From Pseudobacillus wudalianchiensis (GTDB lineage: Bacteria > Bacillota > Bacilli > Bacillales > Domibacillaceae): DNA of 64,000 nucleotides. The DNA is taken from the NCBI RefSeq assembly GCF_001685015.1, contig NZ_MAYT01000001.1:248001-312000 (forward strand). Reading direction: 5' to 3'. Under the pieces are notes generated by a model, which worked only from the letters and a program-made list of their open reading frames with translations, had not been told where the DNA came from and did no database searches. The position numbers and the translations under genes are program-made. Shown here piece after piece: positions 1 through 10,425 of this stretch (its first letter is position 1; every line of letters starts with the position of its first letter).

Positions 1-21
1 AATGATAATTCATTTCAAAAA

Positions 22-50
22 TGGACACTCTTATTTAAATAAGATAAGAT
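22..50 (+). promoter_or_regulatory. Candidate sigma-A promoter of lonA
   Basis: TGGACA (22-27) and TAAGAT (45-50) are separated by exactly 17 bases, about 90 bases upstream of the lonA start. Both hexamers differ from consensus by one position. The assignment rests on the match and the position only. Confidence 0.55.
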
Positions 51-140
51 TGTACAAAACACCTATTTTACGGCAGAAAGCGTGAAACAGAGAACAGGCA
101 GCTGCTTTGCCTGATGTTTGAAGTGATGGAGGTTATGTTT

Positions 141-2471
141 ATGAGTAATGAAACGATTCACACTGTGCCCCTCCTGCCACTCCGGGGATTACTAGTGTAT
201 CCTACGATGGTTTTGCACCTCGATGTTGGTCGTGACCGTTCGATTGAGGCATTGGAGCAGGCAATGTTGGACAATCATTTGATTTTTTTATCCACTCAAA
301 AAGATTCCAATATAGACGATCCTTTGCAAGAGGATTTGTTTGAAACGGGTACTTTAACAAAAGTGAAGCAAATGCTTAAGTTGCCGAATGGAACGATCCG
401 TGTGCTCGTTGAAGGCCTAAGCCGGGCAGTGCTGAAACAGTTGGAGGATAAGGAAACTTTTTATTTAGCGACAGTAGAAGTGCATGAGGATGATGTCACA
501 AAGGACCTCGAATTAGAAGCCTTGATGCGCACACTTCTTCAGTATTTTGAGCAATATATTAAGCTTTCCAAAAAAGTTTCTGCAGAAACGTATTCTACTG
601 TAGCGGACATTGACGAGCCAGGCCGGCTTGCTGATATCGTAGCATCTCACTTGCCAATCAAAATGAAGGACAAGCAAGAGATTCTTGAGACATTTAATGT
701 AAAAGATCGTCTCAATCGGATTATTGATTTGTTAAATAACGAAAAGCAAGTATTGAACTTGGAAAAGAAAATCGGGCAGCGCGTGAAAACATCGATGGAG
801 CGTACGCAGAAAGAGTACTTTTTGCGGGAGCAAATGAAGGCGATCCAGCAAGAGCTTGGCGATAAGGAAGGCAAAACTGGCGAAGTTGAAGAGTTATTGA
901 AGCGAATTGAAGAAGCCAATATGCCAGAGCATGTGAAAAAGACGGCTTTAAAAGAATTAAATCGCTTTGAAAAAATTCCTTCAAGCGCGGCAGAAAGCGC
1001 AGTTATTCGTAATTATCTTGAATGGCTTGTAACGCTTCCATGGACGAACGCAACACAAGATGATTTGGACATTGAAAAAGCAGAAGAAATCTTAAATCGT
1101 GACCACTACGGACTAGAGAAAGTCAAAGAGCGTGTGCTTGAATATTTGGCCGTTCAACAGCTTACCCAGTCATTAAAAGGGCCGATTTTATGTCTTGCTG
1201 GACCTCCGGGTGTCGGGAAAACATCTTTGGCGCGTTCTATTGCAGAATCTCTTGGCAGAAACTTTGTACGTATTTCCTTAGGTGGTGTGCGTGATGAATC
1301 TGAGATTCGCGGTCATCGCCGTACGTATGTTGGAGCCATGCCAGGCCGTATCATTCAAGGGATGAAAAAAGCGGGAACGATCAATCCTGTCTTCCTGCTC
1401 GATGAAATTGATAAGATGTCAAGTGACTTTAGAGGAGATCCGTCTTCAGCTATGCTTGAAGTACTAGATCCGGAACAGAATTTTAATTTTAGTGATCACT
1501 ACATCGAAGAAACATATGATTTATCAAAAGTCATGTTTATCGCTACGGCTAATGATCTAGCAACGATTCCGGGACCTCTTCGTGATCGGATGGAAATTAT
1601 TACGATTGCAGGCTATACGGAGCTTGAGAAAATCCACATTGCCAAATCACACTTACTGCCAAAACAAGTAGAAGAGCATGGATTAAGTAAATCACAGCTT
1701 CAAGTACGAGACGATGCCATTCAAGATGTTGTCCGCTATTATACACGTGAAGCGGGCGTTCGGAATCTTGAGCGCCAGCTTGCCTCTATTTGTCGAAAAA
1801 CAGCTAAGATGATTGTGTCGGAGGAAAAGAAACGTGTAGTCGTGACAAGCAAAAATTTAGAAGAATTTTTAGGCAAGCGCATCTTCCGCTATGGCCAGGC
1901 GGAAACAGTTGATCAAGTCGGTGTAGCAAATGGGCTGGCTTACACGACTGCTGGCGGAGATACTTTACAAATTGAAGTATCGCTCTCTCCTGGGAAAGGC
2001 AAGTTGATTTTAACAGGGAAACTAGGAGATGTGATGAAGGAATCAGCTCAAGCCGCCTTTAGTTATGTCCGCTCTAAAGCAAAAGAGTTGGATATTGAAG
2101 AAGATTTCCATGAAAAGTATGATATTCATATCCACGTTCCAGAAGGAGCGGTGCCGAAGGATGGTCCTTCTGCTGGTATTACAATGGCTACTGCTCTTGT
2201 ATCAGCCTTAACGACTCGGCCAATCCGTCGGGAAGTCGGCATGACGGGCGAAATTACGCTGCGTGGCCGTGTACTGCCAATCGGCGGAGTAAAAGAAAAA
2301 TCGCTTGGCGCTCATAGAGCCGGGCTTAAGACGATTATCCTACCGCAGGATAATGAAAAAGACATCGAAGACGTTCCAGAAAGTGTGCGCCATGATCTAA
2401 CATTTATTCTAGCTTCTCATATGGATGATGTGTTAAAAATAGCGCTAACAGGTGAAAATTATGAAGGTTAA
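141..2471 (+). CDS. lonA: ATP-dependent Lon protease LonA
   Basis: Cytosolic AAA+ serine protease (776 aa; B. subtilis LonA is about the same length) that degrades misfolded and regulatory proteins. Domain order: N-terminal LON substrate-binding domain (about 1-200), coiled coil, AAA+ module with Walker A GPPGVGKT at 354-361, and C-terminal S16 protease domain. Catalytic Ser677 lies in GPSAG, and the partner Lys is in the GGVKEK segment about 43 residues later. The ATG at 141 follows GGAGG (128-132) by 8 bases. The in-frame ATG at 114 would add nine residues and lacks a placed ribosome-binding site. engB starts inside the last codons, so the two genes are co-transcribed. Confidence 0.98.
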   Translation: MSNETIHTVPLLPLRGLLVYPTMVLHLDVGRDRSIEALEQAMLDNHLIFLSTQKDSNIDDPLQEDLFETGTLTKVKQMLKLPNGTIRVLVEGLSRAVLKQLEDKETFYLATVEVHEDDVTKDLELEALMRTLLQYFEQYIKLSKKVSAETYSTVADIDEPGRLADIVASHLPIKMKDKQEILETFNVKDRLNRIIDLLNNEKQVLNLEKKIGQRVKTSMERTQKEYFLREQMKAIQQELGDKEGKTGEVEELLKRIEEANMPEHVKKTALKELNRFEKIPSSAAESAVIRNYLEWLVTLPWTNATQDDLDIEKAEEILNRDHYGLEKVKERVLEYLAVQQLTQSLKGPILCLAGPPGVGKTSLARSIAESLGRNFVRISLGGVRDESEIRGHRRTYVGAMPGRIIQGMKKAGTINPVFLLDEIDKMSSDFRGDPSSAMLEVLDPEQNFNFSDHYIEETYDLSKVMFIATANDLATIPGPLRDRMEIITIAGYTELEKIHIAKSHLLPKQVEEHGLSKSQLQVRDDAIQDVVRYYTREAGVRNLERQLASICRKTAKMIVSEEKKRVVVTSKNLEEFLGKRIFRYGQAETVDQVGVANGLAYTTAGGDTLQIEVSLSPGKGKLILTGKLGDVMKESAQAAFSYVRSKAKELDIEEDFHEKYDIHIHVPEGAVPKDGPSAGITMATALVSALTTRPIRREVGMTGEITLRGRVLPIGGVKEKSLGAHRAGLKTIILPQDNEKDIEDVPESVRHDLTFILASHMDDVLKIALTGENYEG

Positions 2472-3066
2472 TCAAGTAGAACTCGTCATTAGTGCAGTGA
2501 AGCCAGCGCAGTATCCGGAAGATTTTCTTCCGGAATTTGCGCTGGCTGGACGCTCTAACGTAGGAAAATCATCTTTTATTAATAGAATGATTCAGCGTAA
2601 AAGTATGGCTAGGATTTCATCTAAACCAGGGAAAACACAGACACTGAACTTTTATAAAATTGAAGAAAAGCTCTATTTCGTTGATGTGCCAGGCTATGGC
2701 TTTGCAAAAGTATCAAAAAAAGAGCGTGAAGCATGGGGCAAAATGATTGAGACTTATTTAACAACCAGGGAGCAGCTGCGTGCATGTATGCTCATTGTTG
2801 ATTTACGGCATCCTCCTACAGAAGATGACGCCATGATGTATCATTTCTTAAAGCATTATGAAATTCCGGCCATTGTCATTGCCACGAAGGCAGACAAGAT
2901 TCCGAAGGGCAAGTGGCAACAGCATCTAAAGGTAGTCAAGGAAACACTTGATTTTGACCCCGAGGATGATATCGTGGTTTTCTCCTCTGAAACAGGGCAA
3001 GGAAAAGACGAAGCCTGGAAGATCATCCAAAAGAGAATGAAAAGCGAAAAAAAAGCTGCTCACTAA
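2461..3066 (+). CDS. engB: Ribosome biogenesis GTPase EngB (YsxC)
   Basis: Small essential GTPase (201 aa) needed for late assembly of the large ribosomal subunit. The G1 P-loop GRSNVGKSS, the G3 motif [10 protein letters not shown] and the G4 motif TKADK are intact. The start overlaps the end of lonA by 11 bases and is preceded by AGGTG at a 6-base spacing, which indicates translational coupling. The lonA-engB pair is the conserved Bacillus order. The stop codon lies in the loop of the intrinsic terminator, so the last codons form the ascending arm of the hairpin. Confidence 0.97.
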   Translation: MKVNQVELVISAVKPAQYPEDFLPEFALAGRSNVGKSSFINRMIQRKSMARISSKPGKTQTLNFYKIEEKLYFVDVPGYGFAKVSKKEREAWGKMIETYLTTREQLRACMLIVDLRHPPTEDDAMMYHFLKHYEIPAIVIATKADKIPKGKWQQHLKVVKETLDFDPEDDIVVFSSETGQGKDEAWKIIQKRMKSEKKAAH

Positions 3067-3089
3067 TGTGTGAGCAGTTTTCTTTTTTT
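3056..3089 (+). terminator. Intrinsic terminator after engB
   Basis: CTGCTCAC (3056-3063) pairs with GTGAGCAG (3070-3077), and a T-rich run follows (3078-3089). The left arm lies inside the engB coding sequence. I see no gene or further clear signal between here and 3357. Confidence 0.9.
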
Positions 3090-3357
3090 AAAAGTGGGTA
3101 TTCTGTTGTAAATATCATTTTTACTTATAAAAATAAGCCGGAAGTGCGATTCTAAATAACCATGTGTCATGGGAAAGGTTTAACTAATTGAGAGCCCGAT
3201 GTCCTAGTTTTTATAAAATAAGATATGTTTTTTTCGTATGCGTTCAGCTGTCTGTTCATTTCATCAAGTGGGTGAACGGCATTTTTATATGTACAGAAAA
3301 AGCGGCTTCTATATGTTTTCTAAACTGTCGCTTGGGTAATAATAGCTAGGTTTCATC

Positions 3358-3843
3358 TTACTTTCTTTTGACAAATAGCAGATAGCCGCCAATGGCAATG
3401 AGAAGAACAGGCCAAAATTGCCAAAGTGAGAGTGCGCGATTTTCAAGCAATCCGAGCCATTCGACTACTTTATCATAAAAAAGAGTAATAACGGCAAGAA
3501 TAAGAAAAAGCAAACCTTGGAACAGGCCATTTCTCGTTTTTTGATATTGCAGTAAAAATCCTAGTGAGATAATTAAAATAAAAACACCTGTATCGTTAGA
3601 CCAAAATCCAAAGTGATTGACGACGTGAAAATGAATGCCGAAGCCAGTTAGAATCACACCGGGCAAGATACTGTTACCTTCCCGGCCGCTGTAGGCATCC
3701 GCTAAAAAGGCAAGGCCAATCACGATAAGAAGCGTTGGCCAGCTTAAGAAGGGCTGAAACCAGGCAATAGCAGCTTGCTGCAAAAAGAAATACAAGCCAA
3801 ATCCAATTAAGATAGTGCCCGGAAAAATTCGCTGCTGCTTCAT
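3358..3843 (-). CDS. LiaI/LiaF-like small membrane protein
   Basis: 161-residue integral membrane protein with about five to six hydrophobic segments, built as two similar halves: PGTILIGFGLYF near residue 8 and PGVILTGFGIHF near residue 61. Such repeated PG-x(3)-GFG hairpins are typical of the LiaI/LiaF-like transmembrane domain found in cell-envelope stress proteins. The C-terminus is basic (VKRK). A GGGGA ribosome-binding site lies about ten bases upstream on the minus strand. It is transcribed towards engB and away from hemA. No partner kinase or regulator is adjacent, so a Lia-type role is an inference from fold alone. Confidence 0.75.
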   Translation of the reverse strand: MKQQRIFPGTILIGFGLYFFLQQAAIAWFQPFLSWPTLLIVIGLAFLADAYSGREGNSILPGVILTGFGIHFHVVNHFGFWSNDTGVFILIISLGFLLQYQKTRNGLFQGLLFLILAVITLFYDKVVEWLGLLENRALSLWQFWPVLLIAIGGYLLFVKRK

Positions 3844-3951
3844 AAAATAGTTTCCCCGCTTTCCAAATTCCTAACTTGAATCTTAGTTCCTATTTTGTTA
3901 CGCTAGCTAGTGGGTCTAAACAGAATTTATTGCTTTTAATGTTAGCATATG

Positions 3952-3966
3952 TTCACAATTTGTGAA
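3952..3966. promoter_or_regulatory. Perfect 7-bp palindrome upstream of hemA
   Basis: TTCACAA-T-TTGTGAA is a perfect inverted repeat about 21 bases upstream of the hemA -10 box, covering the -35 region. The arms face the opposite way from Rex or Fnr sites (TTGTGA...TCACAA), so the binding protein is unknown. Confidence 0.5.
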
Positions 3967-3984
3967 TAAGGAAAATTTGTTCCG

Positions 3985-4001
3985 TGTTATAATGAATGTA
4001 A
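3985..4001 (+). promoter_or_regulatory. Extended -10 promoter of hemA with a PerR box
   Basis: TG-T-TATAAT (3985-3993) is an extended -10 with no good -35. From 3987 the sequence TTATAATGAATGTAA matches the PerR consensus TTATAATNATTATAA at 12 of 14 defined positions and overlaps the -10. The B. subtilis hemAXCDBL operon is a known PerR regulon member, which supports the reading. Expected logic: metal-bound PerR represses haem synthesis and peroxide relieves it. Confidence 0.75.
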
Positions 4002-4027
4002 CAGATTTTTATGGGGGTGCTGAGAAC

Positions 4028-5371
4028 GTGCATATTATTGTGGTGGGACTAAACTACAAAACAGCCCCAGTGGAGATACGTGAACGATTATCTTTTCAAG
4101 ACACGGACTTAGAAAAAGCCATGTCAGAGCTCCGTACGCAAAAAAGTATTTTGGAAAACGTCATTCTTTCCACTTGCAACCGGACAGAAATTTACGCGGT
4201 CGTCGATCAGCTCCATACAGGGCGTTATTATATTAAACATTTCTTATCTGAATGGTTCGGGATGGAAAAGGAAGAATTTACTCCTTTTCTATTTATCCAT
4301 GAACAGGAAGCAGCGGTTGAACACTTGTTGAAAGTGACGAGCGGTTTAAATTCTATGGTACTTGGGGAAACGCAAATTTTGGGACAAGTACGATCAAGCT
4401 TTTTAAGAAGCCAGGAAATTGGCGCAACGGGTACGGTCTTCAACCATCTATTTAAGCAGGCTGTTACGCTTGCTAAGAAAGCGCATGCTGAAACAGAGAT
4501 CGGGGCAAATGCTGTGTCTGTGAGCTATGCTGCTGTAGAGCTTGCTAAGAAGATTTTTGGCAGTCTTTCAGGCAAGCATGTCCTTGTTGTCGGCGCCGGT
4601 AAAATGGGTGAGCTGGCTATTCAAAATTTACATGGCAGTGGAGCGACAAAGGTAACTGTTGTGAATCGGACGTTTGAGAAAGCTGCTACACTTGCCGAAA
4701 AGTTTGATGGCGATGCTAAAACGTTAGCCGAGCTTCAATGCGCTCTTGTTGAAGCAGATATTTTGATCAGTTCTACAGGCTCCAGCGACTATGTGATTAC
4801 AAAAGAAAGAATGGCCGTTGTGGAAAAGATGCGTAAAGGCAAACCATTATTTATGGTAGACATTGCTGTGCCACGTGACCTTGATCCGGCTATCTCCGAT
4901 TTGGAAAGTGTTTTCTTGTATGATATTGATGATTTAGAGGGAATTGTCCAAGCAAATATGGTCGAGCGTCAGAAAGCAGCAGAGAAAATCGAATTGATGA
5001 TCGAAGCAGAGATTGTTGCTTTCAATGAATGGATCAATATGCTTGGAGTTGTTCCAGTAATTTCTGCTCTTCGCCAAAAGGCACTTTCTATCCAAGCAGA
5101 AACGATGGTTAGCATTGAGCGGAAAATGCCAAACCTAACAGACCGTGAACGGAAAATATTAAACAAACATACAAAAAGTATTATCAATCAGTTGTTGAAG
5201 GATCCGATTTTACAGGCGAAAGAACTGGCTGGGGATAAACGTTCGGCTGAAAAACTGGCTCTATTTACACAAATCTTTAATATTGAAGAGGAAGTAAAAG
5301 CGGAGAAACAGGCAAAAACAGCAGAACAGCCTATTCAGCAAGTTCAAACGAAGCCATTATTCCAAGTGTAA
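4028..5371 (+). CDS. hemA: Glutamyl-tRNA reductase HemA
   Basis: First committed enzyme of C5-pathway tetrapyrrole synthesis. It reduces Glu-tRNA(Glu) to glutamate-1-semialdehyde with NADPH (447 aa). The catalytic nucleophile is Cys50 in [11 protein letters not shown]. The NADPH-binding segment [13 protein letters not shown] and the C-terminal dimerisation helices are present. The GTG start at 4028 is preceded by GGGGGTG at 8 bases and gives the family N-terminus [19 protein letters not shown]. The longer frame from 3962 would run back through the promoter and is rejected. It is the first gene of the haem operon. Confidence 0.97.
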   Translation: MHIIVVGLNYKTAPVEIRERLSFQDTDLEKAMSELRTQKSILENVILSTCNRTEIYAVVDQLHTGRYYIKHFLSEWFGMEKEEFTPFLFIHEQEAAVEHLLKVTSGLNSMVLGETQILGQVRSSFLRSQEIGATGTVFNHLFKQAVTLAKKAHAETEIGANAVSVSYAAVELAKKIFGSLSGKHVLVVGAGKMGELAIQNLHGSGATKVTVVNRTFEKAATLAEKFDGDAKTLAELQCALVEADILISSTGSSDYVITKERMAVVEKMRKGKPLFMVDIAVPRDLDPAISDLESVFLYDIDDLEGIVQANMVERQKAAEKIELMIEAEIVAFNEWINMLGVVPVISALRQKALSIQAETMVSIERKMPNLTDRERKILNKHTKSIINQLLKDPILQAKELAGDKRSAEKLALFTQIFNIEEEVKAEKQAKTAEQPIQQVQTKPLFQV

Positions 5372-5384
5372 GCGAGGTTACTCG

Positions 5385-6218
5385 ATGTTTGAACAAGGAA
5401 TGGCCAGGCTCCACGAATTGATGGTAATTTTATATGCTTTAAGTATCATGCTGTATTTTATCGACTTTTTAAATCAAAACCGGAAGGCGAATAAAATCGC
5501 CTTCTGGATGTTATCGATTGTTTGGGCTCTTCAAACAATTTTTTTATTTTTATATATGTTCAAAACCGGTCGATTTCCGGTTCTTACCCTTTTTGAAGGG
5601 CTTTATTTTTATGCTTGGATCTTGATCACCCTTTCATTGGTCATCAACCGGCTGTTGCGTATGGACTTTACCGTTTTCTTTACAAATATGATCGGCTTTG
5701 CCATTATGGCCATCCATGCCTTTGCGCCTGTGCAAATGAAATCGCAGGCAATGGCAGAGCAGCTTGTTTCTGAATTGCTGCTTATTCATATTACGATGGC
5801 GATTTTATCATACGCTGCATTCTCGCTTTCTTTCATTTTTTCTTTACTTTACTTGCTGCAGTATCGGCTGTTGAAGATGAGAAAATGGAGCCAGCGCTTA
5901 TGGCGCCTTGGTGATTTAGATAAGTTAACGAAGTTTTCCTACGTATCAAATGCTATCGGTGTGCCGATGCTGTTGTTAAGCTTGATTCTTGGGGTGATCT
6001 GGAAGTTTATTAAACTTCCTGATGTCAGCTGGTATGACGTCAAAATTATTACTTCTTTTATTCTGTTGATTATTTATGGCATTTATCTTTACCTAAAAGT
6101 TCGCAAGGGGCTCTACGGCAAATCATTGGCACTGTTAAACGCTGCTGCCTTTTTAATTATCTTAATTAACTTTTTCTTAGTGAGCCGATTTTCATCGTTT
6201 CACTTTTGGTACAGTTAA
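5385..6218 (+). CDS. hemX: Haem operon membrane protein HemX (CcsA-like)
   Basis: 277-residue polytopic membrane protein with about eight hydrophobic helices, of the cytochrome c assembly (CcsA/CcmC/HemX) family. In B. subtilis HemX lowers the cellular level of HemA, which gives feedback control on tetrapyrrole synthesis. GAGG lies 7 bases before the ATG, and the gene sits 13 bases after hemA. The hemC ribosome-binding site follows its stop. Family and position are clear. The regulatory role is transferred from B. subtilis. Confidence 0.92.
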   Translation: MFEQGMARLHELMVILYALSIMLYFIDFLNQNRKANKIAFWMLSIVWALQTIFLFLYMFKTGRFPVLTLFEGLYFYAWILITLSLVINRLLRMDFTVFFTNMIGFAIMAIHAFAPVQMKSQAMAEQLVSELLLIHITMAILSYAAFSLSFIFSLLYLLQYRLLKMRKWSQRLWRLGDLDKLTKFSYVSNAIGVPMLLLSLILGVIWKFIKLPDVSWYDVKIITSFILLIIYGIYLYLKVRKGLYGKSLALLNAAAFLIILINFFLVSRFSSFHFWYS

Positions 6219-6238
6219 AAGCAAAGCAGGAGGGTATT

Positions 6239-7171
6239 ATGAGAAAAATTATTGTCGGCTCCCGCCGAAGCAAGCTGGCTCTTACACAAACAAACTGGGT
6301 TATTGATCAGTTGAAGAAGCTGAAGCCAGAATACGACTTTGAAGTAAAAGAAATTGTAACAAAAGGAGACCGTATTTTAGATGTAACGCTGTCTAAAGTA
6401 GGGGGGAAAGGTTTATTCGTCAAGGAAATTGAGCAGGCGATGTACGATAAGGAAATTGATATGGCCGTACACAGTATGAAAGACATGCCAGCTGAGCTTC
6501 CAGAAGGACTGACAATTGGCTGTATTCCAGTGCGAGAAGATCACCGTGATGCGTTTATTTCAAAAAATCACGTTAAACTTCAGCATATGCCGGCTGGAGC
6601 CGTGATCGGAACAAGCAGCCTGCGTCGCAGTGCCCAGATTTTAGCGGCTCGTCCTGATCTTGAAATTAAGTGGATCCGCGGCAACATTGATACCCGTCTC
6701 GCCAAACTTGAGACAGAAGAGTATGATGCCATCATTTTGGCAGCAGCAGGGTTGTCCCGCATGGGGTGGGCCTCTGACGTTGTAACAGAATTTCTTGAGC
6801 CGGAACTTTGCTTACCGGCCGTAGGCCAGGGGGCATTAGCCATTGAATGTCGTCAAGATGATCAAGAATTACTCGAATTGCTTGCTGCTTTTTCAAATGA
6901 AGAAACAGTGAAAACGGTAACAGCAGAGCGGGCATTTTTACATGAAATGGAAGGTGGCTGCCAAGTGCCAATCGCTGGATTCGCCGTAATAGATGGCGAA
7001 GAAACAGCGCTAACGGCCCTTGTCGCTTCTCCAGACGGCAAAACAATTTATAAAGAAACTGTAAGGGGCAACGATCCAAAAGAGGTTGGCGTAAAAGCAG
7101 CAAGACTGCTCTCAGAGCACGGCGCAAAAGAACTGATTGATACTGTGAAAGCAGAGCTTGATGCCGAATGA
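6239..7171 (+). CDS. hemC: Porphobilinogen deaminase HemC
   Basis: Hydroxymethylbilane synthase (310 aa) that polymerises four porphobilinogen units on a covalently held dipyrromethane cofactor. The cofactor cysteine is Cys241 in [11 protein letters not shown]-terminal [12 protein letters not shown] and the arginine-rich [10 protein letters not shown] catalytic segment are intact. AGGAGGG sits about 5 bases before the chosen ATG. An upstream in-frame codon at 6206 overlaps hemX and has no ribosome-binding site. The 3' end overlaps hemD by four bases (ATGA). Confidence 0.97.
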   Translation: MRKIIVGSRRSKLALTQTNWVIDQLKKLKPEYDFEVKEIVTKGDRILDVTLSKVGGKGLFVKEIEQAMYDKEIDMAVHSMKDMPAELPEGLTIGCIPVREDHRDAFISKNHVKLQHMPAGAVIGTSSLRRSAQILAARPDLEIKWIRGNIDTRLAKLETEEYDAIILAAAGLSRMGWASDVVTEFLEPELCLPAVGQGALAIECRQDDQELLELLAAFSNEETVKTVTAERAFLHEMEGGCQVPIAGFAVIDGEETALTALVASPDGKTIYKETVRGNDPKEVGVKAARLLSEHGAKELIDTVKAELDAE

Positions 7172-7953
7172 CGTCTGACCAGCCGCTTTTGGGCAAGCAC
7201 GTATTAGTCACTCGTCCTAGAGGACAAGCAGACTCCTTTATTGATAAAATAAAAGCAGCCGGAGGAATTGTTCATTTCGTTCCTCTGATTGCTTTTCGCT
7301 CTTTTCTCGACAAACGGGAAAAGGAACGATTGCAGCAATTGTCTACATATGATTGGATTATTTTGACGAGTAAAAACGGTGTGGATTTTTTCTTTCGACG
7401 GTTAGAAGAGAAAGGAATAGAGTGGAAGAGCCTCCAAGCTCGCTTTGCCGCTATTGGAACAAAAACAGCAGCTGTGCTAAAAAGCTATGGATTCCAAGCT
7501 GAATATATTCCCGAGAAGTTTTCTGCTGACCAGTTTGCCGAGGAAATTAACAGTGACCGCTTTGAGGCAAATAAGGTCCTCATTCCAAAAGGCAATCTTG
7601 CAAGAACAACGATTGCGGATGCTCTTAGAGAAAAAGGCGTAGCTGCTGATGAATGGGTGGTTTACGAAACGTATTTTCCCGAAGAAGAAAAGCAGCACTT
7701 AATTGATTTGCTCAAAACCGAAAAAACAGATGTACTGACGTTCACGAGTCCGTCTGCCATCCGACACTTTATGGAAAGTATCCAAGAAGCAGGCATTCAT
7801 GAATTAAAGCAATCAGTCATTGCCTGTATCGGTCCGGTAACTAAAAAGGAAGCGGATCATTTCGGCCTTCATACACTGGTTTGCCCGGATACTTACACGA
7901 GCGAATCTCTGGCAGAAGAAATCGTCCGCTATTTTAGAAAGGAAGAAGACTAA
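7168..7953 (+). CDS. hemD: Uroporphyrinogen-III synthase HemD
   Basis: 261-residue enzyme that cyclises hydroxymethylbilane with inversion of ring D to give uroporphyrinogen III. The family is poorly conserved, but [13 protein letters not shown] at the N-terminus, the [11 protein letters not shown] segment and the late [12 protein letters not shown] motif are typical. It overlaps hemC by four bases and hemB by one base, so translation of all three is coupled. Confidence 0.94.
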   Translation: MTSDQPLLGKHVLVTRPRGQADSFIDKIKAAGGIVHFVPLIAFRSFLDKREKERLQQLSTYDWIILTSKNGVDFFFRRLEEKGIEWKSLQARFAAIGTKTAAVLKSYGFQAEYIPEKFSADQFAEEINSDRFEANKVLIPKGNLARTTIADALREKGVAADEWVVYETYFPEEEKQHLIDLLKTEKTDVLTFTSPSAIRHFMESIQEAGIHELKQSVIACIGPVTKKEADHFGLHTLVCPDTYTSESLAEEIVRYFRKEED

Positions 7954-8930
7954 TGGAATTACAATTTAAACGTCACCGCCGTCTGCGGCAATCAGCTAAT
8001 ATGCGTGCACTCGTACGTGAAACTTATCTTCATAAAGAAGATTTGATTTATCCATTGTTTATCGTAGAGGGAGAAAATATTAAAAATGAGGTCCCTTCTA
8101 TGCCAGGTGTCTTTCACCTATCACTAGACCGTTTAAAAGCAGAAATGGATGAAATTGTTGGACTCGGATTAAAATCTGTTATTTTATTCGGCGTTCCAGT
8201 TGAAAAAGATGCAGAAGGAACAGGCGCTTACCACAACCATGGCATCGTTCAACAAGCGACTCGTTTTATTAAAAGTCATTATCCGGATATGGTCGTTATT
8301 GCGGATACGTGTCTATGCGAGTATACAGATCATGGCCATTGTGGAGTAGTGGAAGGAAACAAAGTTCTAAATGATCCATCACTCAACTTGCTTGCTAAAA
8401 CAGCGGTTAGCCAAGCAGAGGCGGGTGCTGATATTATTGCGCCGTCTAACATGATGGATGGGTTTGTCGCGGCCATCCGCAAGGGATTAGATGAAGCTGG
8501 CTTTGAAGATGTGCCTATTATGTCTTATGCGGTTAAATATTCATCCAGTTTTTACGGTCCTTTCCGTGATGCAGCCGATTCTACTCCGCAATTTGGTGAC
8601 CGCAAAACGTACCAAATGGATCCGGCAAACCGCCTCGAAGCATTCCGTGAAGCGGAGTCAGATATTGAAGAAGGAGCAGATTTCTTAATCGTTAAACCGG
8701 CTCTTTCCTATTTAGATATCGTGCGCGATATGCGAAATGAATATAAATTGCCGATCGTTGCTTACAACGTCAGCGGCGAGTATTCAATGGTCAAAGCCGC
8801 GGCCCTGAATGGTTGGGTGGATGAAAAAGCGATCGTGATGGAAAAGTTGATCAGCATGAAACGAGCAGGGGCTGATTTAATTATTACGTATTTTGCTAAA
8901 GATGCAGCCCGCTGGCTGAGTGAACAATAA
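7953..8930 (+). CDS. hemB: Delta-aminolevulinic acid dehydratase HemB
   Basis: Porphobilinogen synthase (325 aa) that condenses two 5-aminolevulinate molecules. The zinc-type cysteine cluster [15 protein letters not shown] is present. The Schiff-base lysines are in [15 protein letters not shown] and [11 protein letters not shown]. The start codon overlaps the hemD stop (TAATG). It acts before hemC and hemD in the pathway although it is encoded after them, as in B. subtilis. Confidence 0.97.
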   Translation: MELQFKRHRRLRQSANMRALVRETYLHKEDLIYPLFIVEGENIKNEVPSMPGVFHLSLDRLKAEMDEIVGLGLKSVILFGVPVEKDAEGTGAYHNHGIVQQATRFIKSHYPDMVVIADTCLCEYTDHGHCGVVEGNKVLNDPSLNLLAKTAVSQAEAGADIIAPSNMMDGFVAAIRKGLDEAGFEDVPIMSYAVKYSSSFYGPFRDAADSTPQFGDRKTYQMDPANRLEAFREAESDIEEGADFLIVKPALSYLDIVRDMRNEYKLPIVAYNVSGEYSMVKAAALNGWVDEKAIVMEKLISMKRAGADLIITYFAKDAARWLSEQ

Positions 8931-8943
8931 GGGGGATTCTGTT

Positions 8944-10233
8944 ATGCGTTCTTATGAAAAATCGAAGCAGGCCTTTCAAGAAGCGGTTAAATTAATGCCA
9001 GGCGGTGTTAACAGCCCGGTTCGTGCCTTTAAATCTGTTAATATGGACCCTATTTTTATGGAAAGAGGAAAAGGCTCTAAGATTTATGATATCGACGGCA
9101 ATGAGTACATTGACTATGTATTGTCATGGGGGCCGCTTATTTTAGGACATGCGAATGATCAAGTTGTGGAAGCGTTGAAAAAGACAGCTGAAACGGGTAC
9201 AAGCTTTGGAGCTTCTACTTTAATTGAAAATGAGCTGGCAAAGCTCGTCATCGATCGCGTTCCATCTATCGAAGTCGTTCGGATGGTTTCTTCTGGTACA
9301 GAAGCAACGATGAGTGCGCTTCGACTTGCCCGCGGCTTTACAGGACGCAGCAAGATATTGAAGTTTGAAGGCTGCTACCACGGCCATGGCGATTCTCTTT
9401 TAATTAAAGCAGGCTCTGGTGTCGCAACATTAGGATTGCCAGATAGCCCGGGTGTACCGGAAAGCGTAGCGAAAAATACGATTACGGTCCCTTATAATGA
9501 TCTTGACGGCGTAAAGTATGCCTTCGAACAATTTGGCGATGACATTGCTTGTGTCATTGTTGAGCCTGTTGCCGGGAATATGGGCGTTGTACCGCCACAG
9601 CCAGGTTTCTTAGAGGGCCTTCGTGAAGTAACGAAGGAGTGTGGTGCTCTCCTTATTTTTGATGAAGTCATGACAGGTTTCCGTGTCGGTTATAACTGTG
9701 CACAAGGGTTCTTCGACATTACACCAGATCTAACTTGTCTTGGCAAGGTCATTGGCGGCGGTCTTCCAGTCGGTGCTTACGGCGGCCGGGCAGATATTAT
9801 GAATCAAATTGCCCCGAGCGGACCAATTTACCAAGCGGGTACACTTTCAGGGAATCCGATGGCAATGGCTGCCGGATTGGAAACGCTCCGTCAATTAACA
9901 CCGGAAATGTACGAAGAATTTGGACGCAAAGCAGACCGGCTTGAAGAAGGGTTAACGGAAGCAGCGAAGAAGCATAACATTCCAATTACCTTTAACCGTG
10001 CTGGTTCAATGATCGGCCTCTTCTTTACAAATGAACATGTAACGAATTATGAAAAAGCCAAAACGTCTGACCTTGAATTGTTTGCTGACTATTACCGGGA
10101 AATGGTGAATGAAGGTGTATTCCTGCCGCCGTCCCAATTTGAAGGCTTATTTTTATCAAGCGCTCATACTGAAGAAGACATTGAACATACGATTGCAGCT
10201 GCTGAAAAAGCATTCAGCCGCTTAGCGAAATAA
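8944..10233 (+). CDS. hemL: Glutamate-1-semialdehyde 2,1-aminomutase HemL
   Basis: PLP-dependent aminomutase (429 aa) that converts the HemA product glutamate-1-semialdehyde into 5-aminolevulinate. The PLP lysine is Lys268 in [17 protein letters not shown]. The N-terminal segment [15 protein letters not shown] and the FDEVMTGFR motif are conserved. The ATG at 8944 has AGGGGGA seven bases upstream, and that site begins at the hemB stop. It is the last gene of the operon and is followed by a strong terminator. Confidence 0.97.
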   Translation: MRSYEKSKQAFQEAVKLMPGGVNSPVRAFKSVNMDPIFMERGKGSKIYDIDGNEYIDYVLSWGPLILGHANDQVVEALKKTAETGTSFGASTLIENELAKLVIDRVPSIEVVRMVSSGTEATMSALRLARGFTGRSKILKFEGCYHGHGDSLLIKAGSGVATLGLPDSPGVPESVAKNTITVPYNDLDGVKYAFEQFGDDIACVIVEPVAGNMGVVPPQPGFLEGLREVTKECGALLIFDEVMTGFRVGYNCAQGFFDITPDLTCLGKVIGGGLPVGAYGGRADIMNQIAPSGPIYQAGTLSGNPMAMAAGLETLRQLTPEMYEEFGRKADRLEEGLTEAAKKHNIPITFNRAGSMIGLFFTNEHVTNYEKAKTSDLELFADYYREMVNEGVFLPPSQFEGLFLSSAHTEEDIEHTIAAAEKAFSRLAK

Positions 10234-10242
10234 AAGATATAC

Positions 10243-10276
10243 AAAAACCCGCCAGCCGATCCGCTGGCGGGTTTTT
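10243..10276 (+). terminator. Terminator of the haem operon
   Basis: ACCCGCCAGC (10247-10256) and GCTGGCGGGT (10263-10272) form a GC-rich 10-bp stem around CGATCC, flanked by an A-run and a T-run. Confidence 0.95.
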
Positions 10277-10305
10277 ATGTATCCTAAATTGAATGGGGCA
10301 ATCTT

Positions 10306-10335
10306 TCATATTTCTTTCCGGAGTGTCATACAAAT
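10306..10335 (+). promoter_or_regulatory. Sigma-E promoter of spoVID
   Basis: TCATATT (10306-10312) matches the sigma-E -35 consensus KMATATT fully. After 14 bases CATACAAAT (10327-10335) matches the -10 consensus. B. subtilis spoVID is transcribed in the mother cell by sigma-E, so element and gene agree. Confidence 0.88.
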
Positions 10336-10425
10336 AAATTGTCAGGGAAGATAAATAGGAATTATCTTGTCGTTATGTAAACGAGTGAAAAACATAAGTC
10401 CGAGGATTTGAAAGGAGGAAATAAA

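Noticed and set aside
3952-3966. Rex or Fnr site upstream of hemA
   Set aside because: Those sites have TTGTGA on the left and TCACAA on the right with a spacer. Here the arms are in the reverse order with one central base.
3962-4027. Longer N-terminus for HemA from 3962
   Set aside because: It would run through the extended -10 and the PerR box, and GTG 4028 has a well-placed ribosome-binding site and the family N-terminus.
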